Source of the DNA: Sphaerotilus mobilis
Lineage (GTDB): Bacteria > Pseudomonadota > Gammaproteobacteria > Burkholderiales > Burkholderiaceae_C
DNA: 64,000 nucleotides
Assembly (NCBI RefSeq): GCF_004216565.1
Contig: NZ_SGWV01000013.1
Location: 1-64,000 of the forward strand
Direction: 5' to 3'
The number at the start of each line of letters is the position of its first letter. Position 1 is the stretch's first letter. This document shows, in pieces, positions 55,122 through 64,000 of the stretch. A program made the translations under genes and the position numbers. Below the pieces are notes generated by a model. It worked only from the letters and a program-made list of their open reading frames with translations. It did not search any database and was not told where the DNA came from.

Positions 55122-56507
55122 TCAGAAGCCCATACCGCCCATGCCGCCCATGCCGGGGAACTTGCCCTTGCCGCCGCCCATGCGCTTCATCATCTTCATC
55201 AGGCCGCCGCCCTTCATCTTCTTCATCATGTCGCGCATCTGCTCGAACTGGTTGAGCAGGCGATTGACCTCCTGGACCTGCACGCCAGCGCCAGCCGCGA
55301 TGCGGCGCTTGCGGCTCGCCTTGAGCAGATCGGGCTTGCGCCGCTCCAGCGGGGTCATCGAGTTGATGATGCCCTCCATGCGGCGCACGTCCTTCTCGGC
55401 CTTGCCCATGTCGGCCTGACCGGCCTTGGCGGCCAGTTCGCTGGGCAGCTTGTCCAGCAGGCCCGACAGGCCGCCCATCTTCTTCATCTGGCTGAGCTGG
55501 GCCAGGAAGTCGTTGAGGTCGAAGCCTTCGCCGCTGCGGACCTTGTCGGCCAGCTTCTGCGCGGCCTGGATGTCGACGCCCTTCTGGACCTCCTCGACCA
55601 GCGCGACGATGTCGCCCATGCCGAGCACACGTCCGGCGTGGCGATCGGCGTCGAACACCTCCAGGCCGTCGATCTTCTCGGACACACCGGCGAACTTGAT
55701 CGGCGCGCCGGTGATCTGGCGCACCGACAGCGCCGCGCCGCCGCGCGAGTCGCCGTCGAGCTTGGTCAGCACGACGCCGGTCAGCGGCAGCGCGTCCTTG
55801 AAGGCCTTGGCCGTGTTGACCGCGTCCTGGCCCTGCATCGCGTCGACCACGAACAGCGTCTCGATCGGGTTGAGCGCCGCGTGCAGCTCGCGGATCTCGG
55901 CCATCAGCGCCTCGTCGATCGCCAGCCGGCCGGCTGTGTCGACCAGCAGCACGTCAAACAGGTGACGCCGGGCATGGTCCAGCGCGGCCAGTGCGATGTC
56001 GCGCGGCTTGTCCTCCGGGCGGCTCGGGAACCAGTCGGCGCCGGCCTGTTTCGTGACGGTCTTCAGCTGCTCGATGGCGGCCGGGCGGTAGACGTCGGCC
56101 GAAACCGTCAGCACCTTCTTCTTGCGGCGCTCGATCAGGTGCTTGGCCAGCTTGGCGGTGGTGGTCGTCTTGCCGGCGCCCTGCAGGCCGGCCATCAAGA
56201 TCACCGCTGGCGGCTGCACGGCCAGGTTGATGTCGGCCACGCCCTCGCCCATCGTCGCGGCGAGTTCCTTGTGCACGATGCCTACCAGCACCTGCCCTGG
56301 GTTGAGCGAACCGACGACTTCCTGGCCGAGCGCCTTCTCCTTCACGCGGTTGATGAAGTCGCGCACCACCGGCAGCGCGACGTCCGCCTCCAGCAGCGCC
56401 ATGCGCACCTCGCGCATCATGTCCTGCACGTTCGTTTCGGTGATGCGGGCCTGGCCACGCATCGACTTGACGAGCTTGGATAGGCGATCGGAGAGGGCTG
56501 AGGCCAT
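55122..56507 (-). CDS. ffh: signal recognition particle protein Ffh
   Basis: A 461-residue SRP54 GTPase that, with 4.5S RNA, brings inner-membrane proteins to FtsY and SecYEG. Seen: N domain (LSDRLSKLVKSMRGQARI), G1 GLQGAGKTTTTAKLAK, G2 region DVYRPAAIEQL, G3 DTAGRL, G4 TKLDGDSRGGAAL, then the methionine-rich M domain (~300-440; DMMKKMKGGGLMKMMKRM) and a Gly/Met tail. Complete and standard in length. It is divergent from ypjD across 97 bases. Confidence 0.97.
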   Translation of the reverse strand: MASALSDRLSKLVKSMRGQARITETNVQDMMREVRMALLEADVALPVVRDFINRVKEKALGQEVVGSLNPGQVLVGIVHKELAATMGEGVADINLAVQPPAVILMAGLQGAGKTTTTAKLAKHLIERRKKKVLTVSADVYRPAAIEQLKTVTKQAGADWFPSRPEDKPRDIALAALDHARRHLFDVLLVDTAGRLAIDEALMAEIRELHAALNPIETLFVVDAMQGQDAVNTAKAFKDALPLTGVVLTKLDGDSRGGAALSVRQITGAPIKFAGVSEKIDGLEVFDADRHAGRVLGMGDIVALVEEVQKGVDIQAAQKLADKVRSGEGFDLNDFLAQLSQMKKMGGLSGLLDKLPSELAAKAGQADMGKAEKDVRRMEGIINSMTPLERRKPDLLKASRKRRIAAGAGVQVQEVNRLLNQFEQMRDMMKKMKGGGLMKMMKRMGGGKGKFPGMGGMGGMGF

Positions 56508-56604
56508 CGGGGATTCCGGAGATCTGTGACCGAAGAGGGCGGTCGGGCTGGTGTGGCGGGCCGTGCAGCGTCGTCACGACGGGGCCCGAAAGTACACTGT
56601 GCGA

Positions 56605-57438
56605 GTGATTCTATCGACCGCCTTTCCAAGCCCCTTGTCGCCCTGGTCCGTGTTGCCGGCCGTGCTGGCCCTGGTGGCCTATGCGTTGGCCTGGCCTCAG
56701 GGCGAGTCGGCGCTGGTCCGGCGTGCCTTGCCGGTGGCGTGGGTCGCCCACGGCACCGCGCTGTTCGCGCAATTGCTGGGCGTCGGCCTGCCGGGTGACG
56801 GCATCCGTTTCGGCTTTGCACCGGCCCTGTCGTCGACGGTCTGGCTGGTCCTCGCGGTGCATGCGATCGAAAGCCGCTTCGTGCCGGTCCCGACGATCCG
56901 CCGTCTGCTGGCGGGTCTTGGCGGACTGGCCGTGCTGGTGGGCCTGCTCTTTCCTGGCGAAGGCGCCATCCATGCCGTGTCGCCCTGGGCGCCTCTGCAC
57001 TGGCTGATGGGCTTTGCGTCCTATGGCCTGTTCGGTGCGGCCGTGCTGCACGCGATCTGGCTGGACCGGGCTGAGCGGGCGATGCGCTCCCGCCGCGTGC
57101 CGGCTGCGACAGGCGGCTCGTTGCCGCTGCTGCTGCTCGAACAGCTGACCTTCCGTTTCGTGTCGGCCGGCTTTGTCGTGCTGTCAGGCGCCATCGTGCT
57201 GGGCAGTTGGTTCATGGCGACCTGGAGCTGGGATCACAAGACCGTCTTCTCGGTGCTGGGCTGGGCGGTCTTCGCCGGCCTGCTCGGTGGTCGACGGGCC
57301 TTCGGATGGCGTGGCCGACGTGCGACCCGCTGGCTCTACGTCGGCAGCGTGCTGCTGCTTTTGTCTTATGTCGGCTCGCGCTTCGTCTTCGAGGTGTTGC
57401 TGCACCGGCCTGCGGCCGTCGCGGGACTGGCGTCATGA
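56605..57438 (+). CDS. ypjD: inner-membrane protein YpjD, CcsA/cytochrome c assembly family
   Basis: A 277-residue protein with about eight hydrophobic segments. Seen: the family's APLHWLMGFASYGLFGAAVLH with a membrane His, and TWSWDHKTVFSVLGW, which matches the heme-handling WxWD-like signature of CcsA/YpjD proteins. YpjD is the usual partner facing ffh in gamma- and betaproteobacteria; its exact role is unclear. The start is the GTG at 56605, since no ATG fits; TACACT (56593-56598) sits too close to act with a normal leader, so the promoter may be further upstream. The stop overlaps the next ATG (ATGA). Confidence 0.9.
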   Translation: MILSTAFPSPLSPWSVLPAVLALVAYALAWPQGESALVRRALPVAWVAHGTALFAQLLGVGLPGDGIRFGFAPALSSTVWLVLAVHAIESRFVPVPTIRRLLAGLGGLAVLVGLLFPGEGAIHAVSPWAPLHWLMGFASYGLFGAAVLHAIWLDRAERAMRSRRVPAATGGSLPLLLLEQLTFRFVSAGFVVLSGAIVLGSWFMATWSWDHKTVFSVLGWAVFAGLLGGRRAFGWRGRRATRWLYVGSVLLLLSYVGSRFVFEVLLHRPAAVAGLAS

Positions 57439-57707
57439 GGGTGCTGCTCTGGTTGTTGATCGGCCTGGCGGTCTACCTGCTGATCCGCAAGTGGCGACGC
57501 GAGCGCGAGACGACGGCCGCAGAAGCGGCCCGATAAGCCGCTCCACCTCGAACCGGTGCCACGCCCTCGACAACCGGGCGCATGGTTCGTTGCGCCCACT
57601 GTGGCCTGCACCTGCCGGAGTCCGAGTCCGTGCGCAGTGCCGACGGGCAGGACTACTGCAGCCCCGCGCACCAGACGTCCGGTCCGCGCACCGGCCTGCC
57701 TTCCTGA
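57435..57707 (+). pseudogene. PP0621 family gene interrupted by an in-frame stop
   Basis: Two halves of one small protein lie in the same frame. 57435-57536 encodes 33 residues with a membrane segment (MRVLLWLLIGLAVYLLIRKW) and ends at TAA (57534-57536). 57582-57707 encodes 41 residues, MVRCAHCGLHLPESESVR then DYCSPAHQ, a small zinc-ribbon-like CxxC...C..H unit. In PP0621 family proteins a membrane helix and this C-rich unit are one chain. No frameshift is needed, only the stop. It may be a decayed gene, two separate micro-proteins (the second half has its own ATG) or a sequence error. Confidence 0.75.
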
Positions 57708-57723
57708 GGACGGCTCCGGCGAC

Positions 57724-59913
57724 ATGGCCCGCAACCGACCTCCGGGACATCCGGCCACACCGCCGCTGCCGTTTCTTGACACCGATCTGCCCGGCCGTCG
57801 CCCGGGCCGTCCGGCGGTGCCGCGCGACTCATGGTTCGCGGGCTTCAGTGGTGCGGGCGAGTCGACCCGCCCCGAGGACATCGACGCACTGATCGCGCCG
57901 ACGCGCCCTATGGGATCGGGCTTCGCGCCAACCCGGCCCGAAGAGCGTGTCGAACGTGACGACCGCAAGCGCTTCGAGCGCCTCCATGGCGACGGCTCGA
58001 ACAGTTCGCGCGTGGCGCCGCCCAGTGGTCGGGTCGACCTGGATGCCGACACCCAGCCGGCCGAGGAATGGGCCGCTCACCCCGGTGCCCAGCCAGCGGT
58101 GGCCGAAGCCGCCCTTGGTGTCCGCGACGCCGAAGACTCCAGCGGCTACACCGCGCCGCCCGTCATCGAGCCCACGCCGGCACCGCGTGCCAAGGGTCCG
58201 CCCAAGGCCTTCAAGCGGATCCTGCGTGGCTTCATCGTGGCCCGGGCGCTGCTGGCCGTGCTGCTGCTGGCCATGCAGGCTGTCATCGCGATCTACGGCA
58301 GCTCCGGCTCGACCTTGCTGGCGCTGACCATCTGTGGCGGCTACACGCTGGCCACGCTGATGCTGGTCGCCCAGGTCGAACTGCGGTGGCTGCCGCAACT
58401 TGGCCTGCCGCTGGACCTGCAGGGGCACCTGCGGCGACGTTGGCAGCTCATGACCATCGGCGTCGATCTGGTGGGTTTCTCGGCGCTGCTGCTGGCGTCC
58501 ATCTCCGGACCGCTCAACCTCAACGCGCTGTTCCTGCTTCCGGTGCTGACGGCGGGGGCGCTGCTGCCGCGCCGCATCGCCGCTGCCGTGGCGGCCTCGG
58601 TCGTGCTGCTGCTGCTGGGAGCGGCCTGGTGGCGGGTGCTCGAAGGTGCCGATCTGGCGACCCAGCTGACGCAGGCCGGCATGTTCGGCGCGATGGTGTT
58701 TGCGCTGGCCCTGCTGACCGCCGAGATGGCCGATCGCCTGAACCGCCAGGAAGCCGCCGCGCGCAGCACGCTGGAGATGGCGCGCCAGCAGGCGCTGCTC
58801 AACCGGTTGATGATCGAGGAGATGCAGGACGGCGTCATGGTGGTCGATGCCGACGGCCAGGTGCGGGCGGCCAACCCCGCTGCGATGGCGCTGATCGGCG
58901 CGCCGCCGGGGCGCCGCTTCATGGCCTTCGACCTGCGCCAGCACGAGGCCTGGGAACCCCTCTGGCTGGCCCTTGAGCGGGCCTGGACGACCGGTTTCTG
59001 GCCCGATGGTGGCGAGGAAATCCGGCTGCGCCTGAGCCAGGGCGCCAAGGTCGAGGAACGTGGCCTGCGCCTGCGCATGCGCTTCACGCGGCGGCAGGAC
59101 AACGTCGATCCCGGCCTGGACGACAAGCCTGCCGAGTCCTTGCTGTGCGTGCTGTTCATGGAGGACGTGCGCACCTTGCAGTCACGGGCCCGACAAGAGA
59201 AGCTGGCGGCGATGGGCCGCGTCTCGGCGGGCATCGCCCACGAGATCCGCAACCCGTTGGCGGCCATCGCGCAGGCCAATGCCCTGCTGGCCGAGGACCT
59301 GATGCAGCCGGCCCAGCGCCAGCTCACGCGCATGGTGGCCGACAACGTCGTGCGCCTGCAGCGCATCGTCGACGACGTGATGGAGGTCGCGCCCGGCGCC
59401 CCGCGCGAGGCGCCGGTGATCGACCTGTCGGCCCAGGTCCAGATGCTGTGCGACGACTGGGGGCGCACCGCCGGCCTGCCGCATGTCGGCCCGAGTCCGC
59501 TGATGGTCGAGGCCGGCGACGGCGTCATGCCGGTGCGCTTTGATCCGGATCACCTGCGCCGCGTGCTGATCAACCTGCTCGACAACGCCCATCGCCATGG
59601 CAGCGGCCGAACCGATGCGCTGTGGGTGCGCGTGCATGCGCGCGGCGACGCGCAGGTCGTCTTGTCGGTAGCCAGCGACGGCCAGCCGATCGCGCCCGAC
59701 GTCGAGCCCTACCTGTTCGAGCCCTTCTTCTCCACCCGCAGCCGTGGCAGCGGCCTCGGTCTCTACATCTGCCGCGAGCTGTGTGAACGTTATGGCGCCA
59801 CGATCGAATACCACCCGCGCGGCGTCGGCGCACGTCACCGCAACGTCTTCGTGATGACGTTGCCGCGCATGATCCCGGTGCCGCCGCCGATGCGTCCCGG
59901 AGCGGGACGATGA
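57724..59913 (+). CDS. pilS: sensor histidine kinase, PilS type
   Basis: A 729-residue membrane kinase. Residues 1-~165 are a charged, Pro-rich disordered region. About six membrane helices follow (~170-345, for example LLAVLLLAMQAVIAIY and MFGAMVFALALLTAEMADRL). Then come a PAS-like domain (~365-480, DGVMVVDADGQVRAANPAAMAL), the H box GIAHEIRNPLAA with His-506, and an ATPase domain with NLLDNAHRHG (N box), FEPFFSTRSRGSGLGLYI (F and G2). It phosphorylates PilR, encoded next with a four-base overlap, to control type IV pilin genes. A later start is possible because the N-terminal extension is longer than in Pseudomonas PilS. Confidence 0.92.
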   Translation: MARNRPPGHPATPPLPFLDTDLPGRRPGRPAVPRDSWFAGFSGAGESTRPEDIDALIAPTRPMGSGFAPTRPEERVERDDRKRFERLHGDGSNSSRVAPPSGRVDLDADTQPAEEWAAHPGAQPAVAEAALGVRDAEDSSGYTAPPVIEPTPAPRAKGPPKAFKRILRGFIVARALLAVLLLAMQAVIAIYGSSGSTLLALTICGGYTLATLMLVAQVELRWLPQLGLPLDLQGHLRRRWQLMTIGVDLVGFSALLLASISGPLNLNALFLLPVLTAGALLPRRIAAAVAASVVLLLLGAAWWRVLEGADLATQLTQAGMFGAMVFALALLTAEMADRLNRQEAAARSTLEMARQQALLNRLMIEEMQDGVMVVDADGQVRAANPAAMALIGAPPGRRFMAFDLRQHEAWEPLWLALERAWTTGFWPDGGEEIRLRLSQGAKVEERGLRLRMRFTRRQDNVDPGLDDKPAESLLCVLFMEDVRTLQSRARQEKLAAMGRVSAGIAHEIRNPLAAIAQANALLAEDLMQPAQRQLTRMVADNVVRLQRIVDDVMEVAPGAPREAPVIDLSAQVQMLCDDWGRTAGLPHVGPSPLMVEAGDGVMPVRFDPDHLRRVLINLLDNAHRHGSGRTDALWVRVHARGDAQVVLSVASDGQPIAPDVEPYLFEPFFSTRSRGSGLGLYICRELCERYGATIEYHPRGVGARHRNVFVMTLPRMIPVPPPMRPGAGR

Positions 59914-61529
59914 GCGCCACCTCGCTTCACAGCCTGCTGGTGGTCGACGACGAGCCGGACCTTCGCACGATCTACGAGCTGACGCTGCTGCGCGAGGGCT
60001 ATGAGGTCGAGACGGCTGGAAGCGTCGAGGAGGCCTGGGCCCAGCTCAAGGACCGAACCTACAGCGCCGTCATCACCGACATGCGCCTGCCCGACGGCAG
60101 CGGGCTGGACCTGCTGCGCCGGCTCGAACAGTCCGGCCGCAGCGAGCGGGCCATCGTCATCACCGCCTACGGCTCGGCCGAGAACGCGGTGCAGGCGCTC
60201 AAGTCGGGTGCCTACGACTACCTGACCAAGCCGGTCGACCTGAAGGTGTTCCGCAGCGTCGTCGCCGCCGCGCTGGGCCGCAGCCCGGCCGCCCGTGGCG
60301 CGGCCCCCAACGCGGCGCCGATCGGCGCGACCGGCGTCACCGGCGTGGCGGCCGACTTCGGCCAAGGTCTGCGCTCGATCGTGCCGAGGATCGAACGCGG
60401 CAGCGGTGCGCTGCGCCGCATGGCCGGCCAGTCCAACGCGATGCAGCAGGTTCGCGCGCTGGTCGACAAGGTCGCGCGCAGCATGGCGCCGGTGCTGGTG
60501 CAGGGCGAGTCGGGCACCGGCAAGGAACTGGTCGCACGCTCGATCCACCAGGTCAGCACGCGGGCCGCGCAGCCCTTCATCGCGGTCAACTGCAGCGCCA
60601 TCCCCGAGCAGTTGCTGGAGGCCGAGTTCTTTGGCTACCGCAAGGGCGCCTTCACCGGCGCGGCCGAGGACCGCGAGGGCTTTTTCCAGGCCGCCAACGG
60701 TGGCACGCTCTTCCTCGACGAGATCGGCGACCTGCCGCTGTCGATGCAGAGCAAGCTGCTGCGCGCGATCCAGGAACGGGCGGTTCGCCCGGTCGGTGCC
60801 GTGGCCGAGGTGTCGGTCGATGTGCGCATCATCAGCGCCACCCACCGCGACCTGGCCGCCGAGGTTGGCGAGGGCCGCTTCCGCCAGGACCTGTTCTACC
60901 GCCTCAACGTCATCCAGATCCGCGTGCCGCCGCTGCGCGAGCGCCGCGACGACCTCTACGAGCTTTGTGCCCGCGTGCTCGAACGCATCGCCGCCGAGGC
61001 CGGCATGGCCGTGATGCCGCGCCTGACACCGCGTGCGCTGGACCATCTGGCGCACTACGACTTCCCGGGCAATGTGCGCGAACTGGAGAACCTCCTGCAC
61101 CGCGCCGTTGCCTTGAGCAGTGCCAGCCAGATCGATGTCGAAGACCTGGAACTGCCGATCCCGCCACGTGCCCGGACCCTCGCACACGCCGTGGCCGCGA
61201 CGAACGGACCGGGCGAGGGCCGCAGCGCTGAGCCGTGGACCACCGACCCCTTCAAGCCGCTGATCGAGCCCGCACCCCCTTCGGCTGCGGTGAGTGTCAC
61301 CGCGCCGGTCGCCGAGCCCGCCGTGCCGCAGGATCTGGTGGCCTATCTCGACGAGGTCGAGCGGGCGGTGCTGGTGCGTTCGCTCGAACGCTACCGATAC
61401 AACCGCACGGCGGCCGGCGCGGCGATGGGCCTGACGCTGCGCCAGATGCGCTACCGCATGGCGCGGCTGGGCATCCAGGTGGCCGGCGAGGGCCTGACCG
61501 TCGACGACGGCGAGGGCGGCGGCGAGTGA
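59910..61529 (+). CDS. pilR: sigma-54-dependent response regulator, PilR type
   Basis: A 539-residue NtrC-family activator. Receiver domain at 1-125 (acidic Asp-13/14, phospho-site Asp-57 in [12 protein letters not shown], switch Lys in YLTKPVDL). A ~45-residue linker, then the AAA+ domain at ~170-395 with Walker A GESGTGKE, the sigma-54 contact loop GAFTGA, Walker [13 protein letters not shown] and the arginine-finger region [12 protein letters not shown] disordered stretch and a C-terminal Fis-like helix-turn-helix ([21 protein letters not shown]) complete it. All key residues are intact. It activates sigma-54 promoters of pilus genes; no such target lies in this window. Confidence 0.95.
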   Translation: MSATSLHSLLVVDDEPDLRTIYELTLLREGYEVETAGSVEEAWAQLKDRTYSAVITDMRLPDGSGLDLLRRLEQSGRSERAIVITAYGSAENAVQALKSGAYDYLTKPVDLKVFRSVVAAALGRSPAARGAAPNAAPIGATGVTGVAADFGQGLRSIVPRIERGSGALRRMAGQSNAMQQVRALVDKVARSMAPVLVQGESGTGKELVARSIHQVSTRAAQPFIAVNCSAIPEQLLEAEFFGYRKGAFTGAAEDREGFFQAANGGTLFLDEIGDLPLSMQSKLLRAIQERAVRPVGAVAEVSVDVRIISATHRDLAAEVGEGRFRQDLFYRLNVIQIRVPPLRERRDDLYELCARVLERIAAEAGMAVMPRLTPRALDHLAHYDFPGNVRELENLLHRAVALSSASQIDVEDLELPIPPRARTLAHAVAATNGPGEGRSAEPWTTDPFKPLIEPAPPSAAVSVTAPVAEPAVPQDLVAYLDEVERAVLVRSLERYRYNRTAAGAAMGLTLRQMRYRMARLGIQVAGEGLTVDDGEGGGE

Positions 61530-61536
61530 GCCGCAC

Positions 61537-62139
61537 ATGAAGCTGGCCCGACGTCGCCCAGGCGCGTCGTGGCGCTGGCGGGCCGGCTGGCATGGGCAGG
61601 CGCGGTCGGTGCCCAGTCCCAACGTCGGGGTCCGGCCGGTCGGTGTCGCGATCGACCTGGCGGTGGTGCACTCGATCAGTCTGCCGCCCGGACGCTATGG
61701 CAGCGACGCGATCGAGCGCCTGTTCACCAACCGCCTCGACCCGCAGGCCCATCCCGCCTTCGCCGAGGTCGCGGGCCTGCAGGTGTCGGCCCATTTCGTG
61801 ATCCGGCGCGATGGCGCGCTGCTGCAGTTCGTCGCCCTGCAGGGCCGTGCCTGGCATGCCGGCGTGTCGCACTGGAAGGGCCGCGACAACTGCAATGACC
61901 ACAGCATCGGCATCGAGCTGGAAGGTCTTGAAGGCCGCCGCTTCGCGGCCGCGCAATACCGCGCACTGGCTCAGCTGCTGCGCCAGCTGGGCCGTGTCCT
62001 GCCGCTGCGCGAGGTGGTCGGGCACGAGCATGTGGCGCCAGGCCGCAAGCGCGATCCCGGGCCGGGCTTCGACGCCTCGCGGCTGCGTCGACGGTTGCGT
62101 GGCAGCGGTCTGGTGCTGGCGTGGATGACCCCGAAATGA
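61537..62139 (+). CDS. ampD: 1,6-anhydro-N-acetylmuramyl-L-alanine amidase AmpD
   Basis: A 200-residue zinc amidase that cleaves anhydro-muropeptides in peptidoglycan recycling and so lowers AmpR-type beta-lactamase induction. Seen: SPNVGVRPVG, the zinc His in LAVVHSISLPPG, VSAHFVIRRDG, AWHAGVSHWKGRDNCNDHSIGIELEG, and the second metal motif VGHEHVAPGRKRDPGPGFD. It is cytosolic (no signal peptide). It starts seven bases after pilR and probably ends that transcript, but no clear terminator follows. Confidence 0.95.
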   Translation: MKLARRRPGASWRWRAGWHGQARSVPSPNVGVRPVGVAIDLAVVHSISLPPGRYGSDAIERLFTNRLDPQAHPAFAEVAGLQVSAHFVIRRDGALLQFVALQGRAWHAGVSHWKGRDNCNDHSIGIELEGLEGRRFAAAQYRALAQLLRQLGRVLPLREVVGHEHVAPGRKRDPGPGFDASRLRRRLRGSGLVLAWMTPK

Positions 62140-62173
62140 GAGATTTGGACTGCCTGGGGTTTATGCTCCCCTC

Positions 62174-62220
62174 ACACTAGCGCTAGTGCTTCGCAACGAT
62201 CGGGGCACTAGCTATAGTGC
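62174..62220. promoter_or_regulatory. pair of NrdR boxes controlling nrdA
   Basis: Two 16-base palindromes, ACACTAGCGCTAGTGC (62174-62189) and GCACTAGCTATAGTGC (62205-62220), start 31 bases apart, which is three helical turns. Sequence and spacing match NrdR operators, the repressor of ribonucleotide reductase genes that senses ATP/dATP. A -10-like TATTCT (62231-62236) follows, so box 2 covers the -35 area. The 260 bases from there to the nrdA start hold no supported gene. Confidence 0.92.
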
Positions 62221-62495
62221 CTCCTCGTGCTATTCTCCGACCCGATCAAGACAGCAGCAGATCCCGTGACGCGCTGGTTCCGCAGTCCGCTTGAACAGCC
62301 TGTCGAGACCCAGGTCCGCGCTCCAAGGGACACGAGACCCGCAACTTCCAACCGTTTCCTGCCACCCGCCTGGCGACCGCGCGCACAGCAATCCGACGCT
62401 GCTGCTTGAGCCCCGGCGCGGCAGGGCATGGCCGATCGATGGGCTGCTGCCTGTCACGCCAGACGACCGACATCCCAGACACGCAAGGAGCACCG

Positions 62496-64000
62496 ATGCA
62501 AGCAACCGGCACCCCGCAACCGCAGACCGCCCACATCGCCATGGCCACGGGCTATGGCGCCGACGGTCATCCCGTCGCCAGCGTCTATGCCAGCTACCAG
62601 ATCATTCGCCGCAACGGCGCGGTCGTGGCCTTCGAGCCGCACAAGATCTCGGTGGCCATGATGAAGGCCTTCCTTGCGGTGCATGGGACCCAGGGTGCGG
62701 CTTCGGCCAGCGTGCGCGAGACCGTCGATGCCTTGACCGAGACCGTGGTGCGCGCGCTGATGCGCTCGCGTCCGAGCGGCGGCAGCTTTCACATCGAGGA
62801 CATCCAGGACCAGGTCGAGCTCGGCCTGATGCGCGGCGGCCATCACGACGTCGCCCGTGCCTATGTGCTTTACCGCGAGCGCCGGACCCAGGAGCGGGCC
62901 CAGCAAGGGCAGGCCGCTCGCGCCGCCGAACCGACCTTCTACGTGACCGACCGCGGTCAGCGCGTGCCGCTGAATCTGGCGCAGCTGAGCGGCATCATCG
63001 AGGCCGCCTGCGCCAACCTGGGCAGCGAGGTCGTCGCTGCTCCGGTGCTCGCCGAGACGCGCCGCAACCTGTATGACGGCGTGCCGATCGACGAGGTCTA
63101 CAAGGCTGCCATCCTGGCCGCACGCACGCTGATCGAGAAGGACCCCGCCTACACCCGCGTGACGGCCCGCCTGCTGATGCACACCATCCGCCGCGAGGTG
63201 CTGGGCGACGAGGTCACGCAAGGCGAGATGGGTGCGCGCTACGCCGAGTACTTCCCGGCCTTCATCAAGAAGGGCATCGAGGCGGAACTGCTCGACGAAC
63301 GTCTGGCCCAGTACGACCTGGCGCGTCTGGGTGCCGCACTCAAGGCCGAGCGTGACCTCGACTTCGACTACCTCGGCCTGCAGACCCTGTACGACCGCTA
63401 CTTCCTGCACGTGCGCAAGACCCGCATCGAGATGCCGCAGGCCTTCTTCATGCGTGTGGCCATGGGCCTGGCGCTCAACGAGGTCGACCGCGAGGCGCGT
63501 GCCATCGAGTTCTACGAGGTCATGTCCTCGTTCGACTTCATGTCCAGCACGCCCACGCTGTTCAACTCGGGCACGCGCCGCTCGCAGCTCTCGAGCTGCT
63601 ACCTGACCACCGTGCCCGACGACCTCGACGGCATCTACGAGGCCATCAAGGACAACGCCCTGCTGTCGAAGTTCGCAGGGGGTCTGGGCAATGACTGGAC
63701 GCCGGTGCGCGCGCTCGGTTCGCACATCAAGGGCACCAACGGCGAGTCGCAAGGGGTCGTGCCCTTCCTGAAGGTCGTCAACGACACCGCTGTGGCGGTC
63801 AATCAGGGCGGCAAGCGCAAGGGTGCCGTCTGCGCCTACCTCGAGAGCTGGCACCTCGACATCGAGGAGTTCCTCGAACTGCGCAAGAACACCGGTGACG
63901 ACCGCCGTCGCACCCACGACATGAACACGGCGAACTGGATCCCCGACCTGTTCATGCGGCGCGTCATGGAAGGTGGCGACTGGACCCTGTTCTCGCCGTC
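62496..64000 (+). CDS. nrdA: ribonucleoside-diphosphate reductase alpha subunit (class Ia), partial
   Basis: The first 501 residues of the large subunit; the gene runs past the window end. It reduces ribonucleotides to deoxyribonucleotides with a beta subunit expected downstream. Seen: an N-terminal ATP-cone (~residues 30-120; YQIIRRNGAVVAFEPHKIS), the helical NrdA domain (ARYAEYFPAFIKKGIEAELL, LYDRYFLHVRKTRIEMPQAFF), then the barrel start with SSTPTLFNSGTRRSQLSSCYL (active-site Cys) given here as STPTLFNSGT and SQLSSCYL, GGLGNDWTPVRALGSHIKG and GKRKGAVCAYLESWHLDIEEF. AAGGAG precedes the ATG at 62496. It is controlled by the NrdR boxes upstream. Confidence 0.96.
   Translation, partial: MQATGTPQPQTAHIAMATGYGADGHPVASVYASYQIIRRNGAVVAFEPHKISVAMMKAFLAVHGTQGAASASVRETVDALTETVVRALMRSRPSGGSFHIEDIQDQVELGLMRGGHHDVARAYVLYRERRTQERAQQGQAARAAEPTFYVTDRGQRVPLNLAQLSGIIEAACANLGSEVVAAPVLAETRRNLYDGVPIDEVYKAAILAARTLIEKDPAYTRVTARLLMHTIRREVLGDEVTQGEMGARYAEYFPAFIKKGIEAELLDERLAQYDLARLGAALKAERDLDFDYLGLQTLYDRYFLHVRKTRIEMPQAFFMRVAMGLALNEVDREARAIEFYEVMSSFDFMSSTPTLFNSGTRRSQLSSCYLTTVPDDLDGIYEAIKDNALLSKFAGGLGNDWTPVRALGSHIKGTNGESQGVVPFLKVVNDTAVAVNQGGKRKGAVCAYLESWHLDIEEFLELRKNTGDDRRRTHDMNTANWIPDLFMRRVMEGGDWTLFSP

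Overview
The window is about 64 kb of high-GC chromosome, almost fully packed with genes, with no insertion sequence, prophage, CRISPR array or tRNA that I can see. Gene families and gene order point to a betaproteobacterium of the Burkholderiales. Supporting blocks are smg-dprA-LysM facing def-fmt, yajC-secD-secF, ffh facing ypjD, PP0621-pilS-pilR-ampD-nrdA, metX-metW and tsaB-rimI-udg. A Leptothrix/Sphaerotilus/Ideonella/Rubrivivax-like relative is my inference. The window opens in the 3' end of a 5S rRNA gene, so an rRNA operon lies just upstream. It closes inside nrdA.

Region by region: 1-9.3 kb holds an HDOD protein, a three-gene uracil-catabolism (URC) cluster (URC1, URC4, upp), a degenerate FMN glutamate-synthase-like gene antisense to the end of upp, a TPR protein with a dead GGDEF domain, a glutathione S-transferase and an orphan membrane protein. 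9.4-11.3 kb holds metX-metW, preceded by a SAM-II riboswitch with an apparent antiterminator/terminator switch. 11.5-18 kb holds a DUF302-like membrane protein, an M20 peptidase, a predicted outer-membrane protein, NnrU and the Rep helicase. 18.3-22.4 kb holds two paralogous secreted subtilases. 22.5-28.5 kb holds yajC-secD-secF and a DUF1631 protein. 28.6-33.4 kb holds smg, dprA and a LysM protein on the minus strand, facing def-fmt.

33.4-42.9 kb holds a small lipoprotein, the azlC-azlD amino-acid exporter and a block of central carbon metabolism (pgk, maeB, pyk, fba), followed by purC. 42.9-50.5 kb holds a TPR protein, cnoX, purE-purK, tsaC, a GDSL-like lipoprotein without its catalytic residues, and dacB. 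50.6-54 kb holds tsaB-rimI-udg, hemB and a strong small-RNA candidate. 54-64 kb holds a DUF2726 protein, ffh, ypjD, a PP0621 gene broken by an in-frame stop, pilS-pilR, ampD, and nrdA behind a pair of NrdR boxes.

The genes serve mainly core functions: Sec export, translation initiation, t6A modification (tsaB and tsaC), purine synthesis, glycolysis, peptidoglycan recycling, deoxynucleotide synthesis and type IV pilus regulation. The most unusual items are the metX riboswitch with its folded switch, the URC cluster, the 53.9-kb small-RNA candidate, and several genes that keep their fold but have lost active-site residues (the FMN glutamate-synthase-like protein, the GDSL-like lipoprotein, the GGDEF protein).
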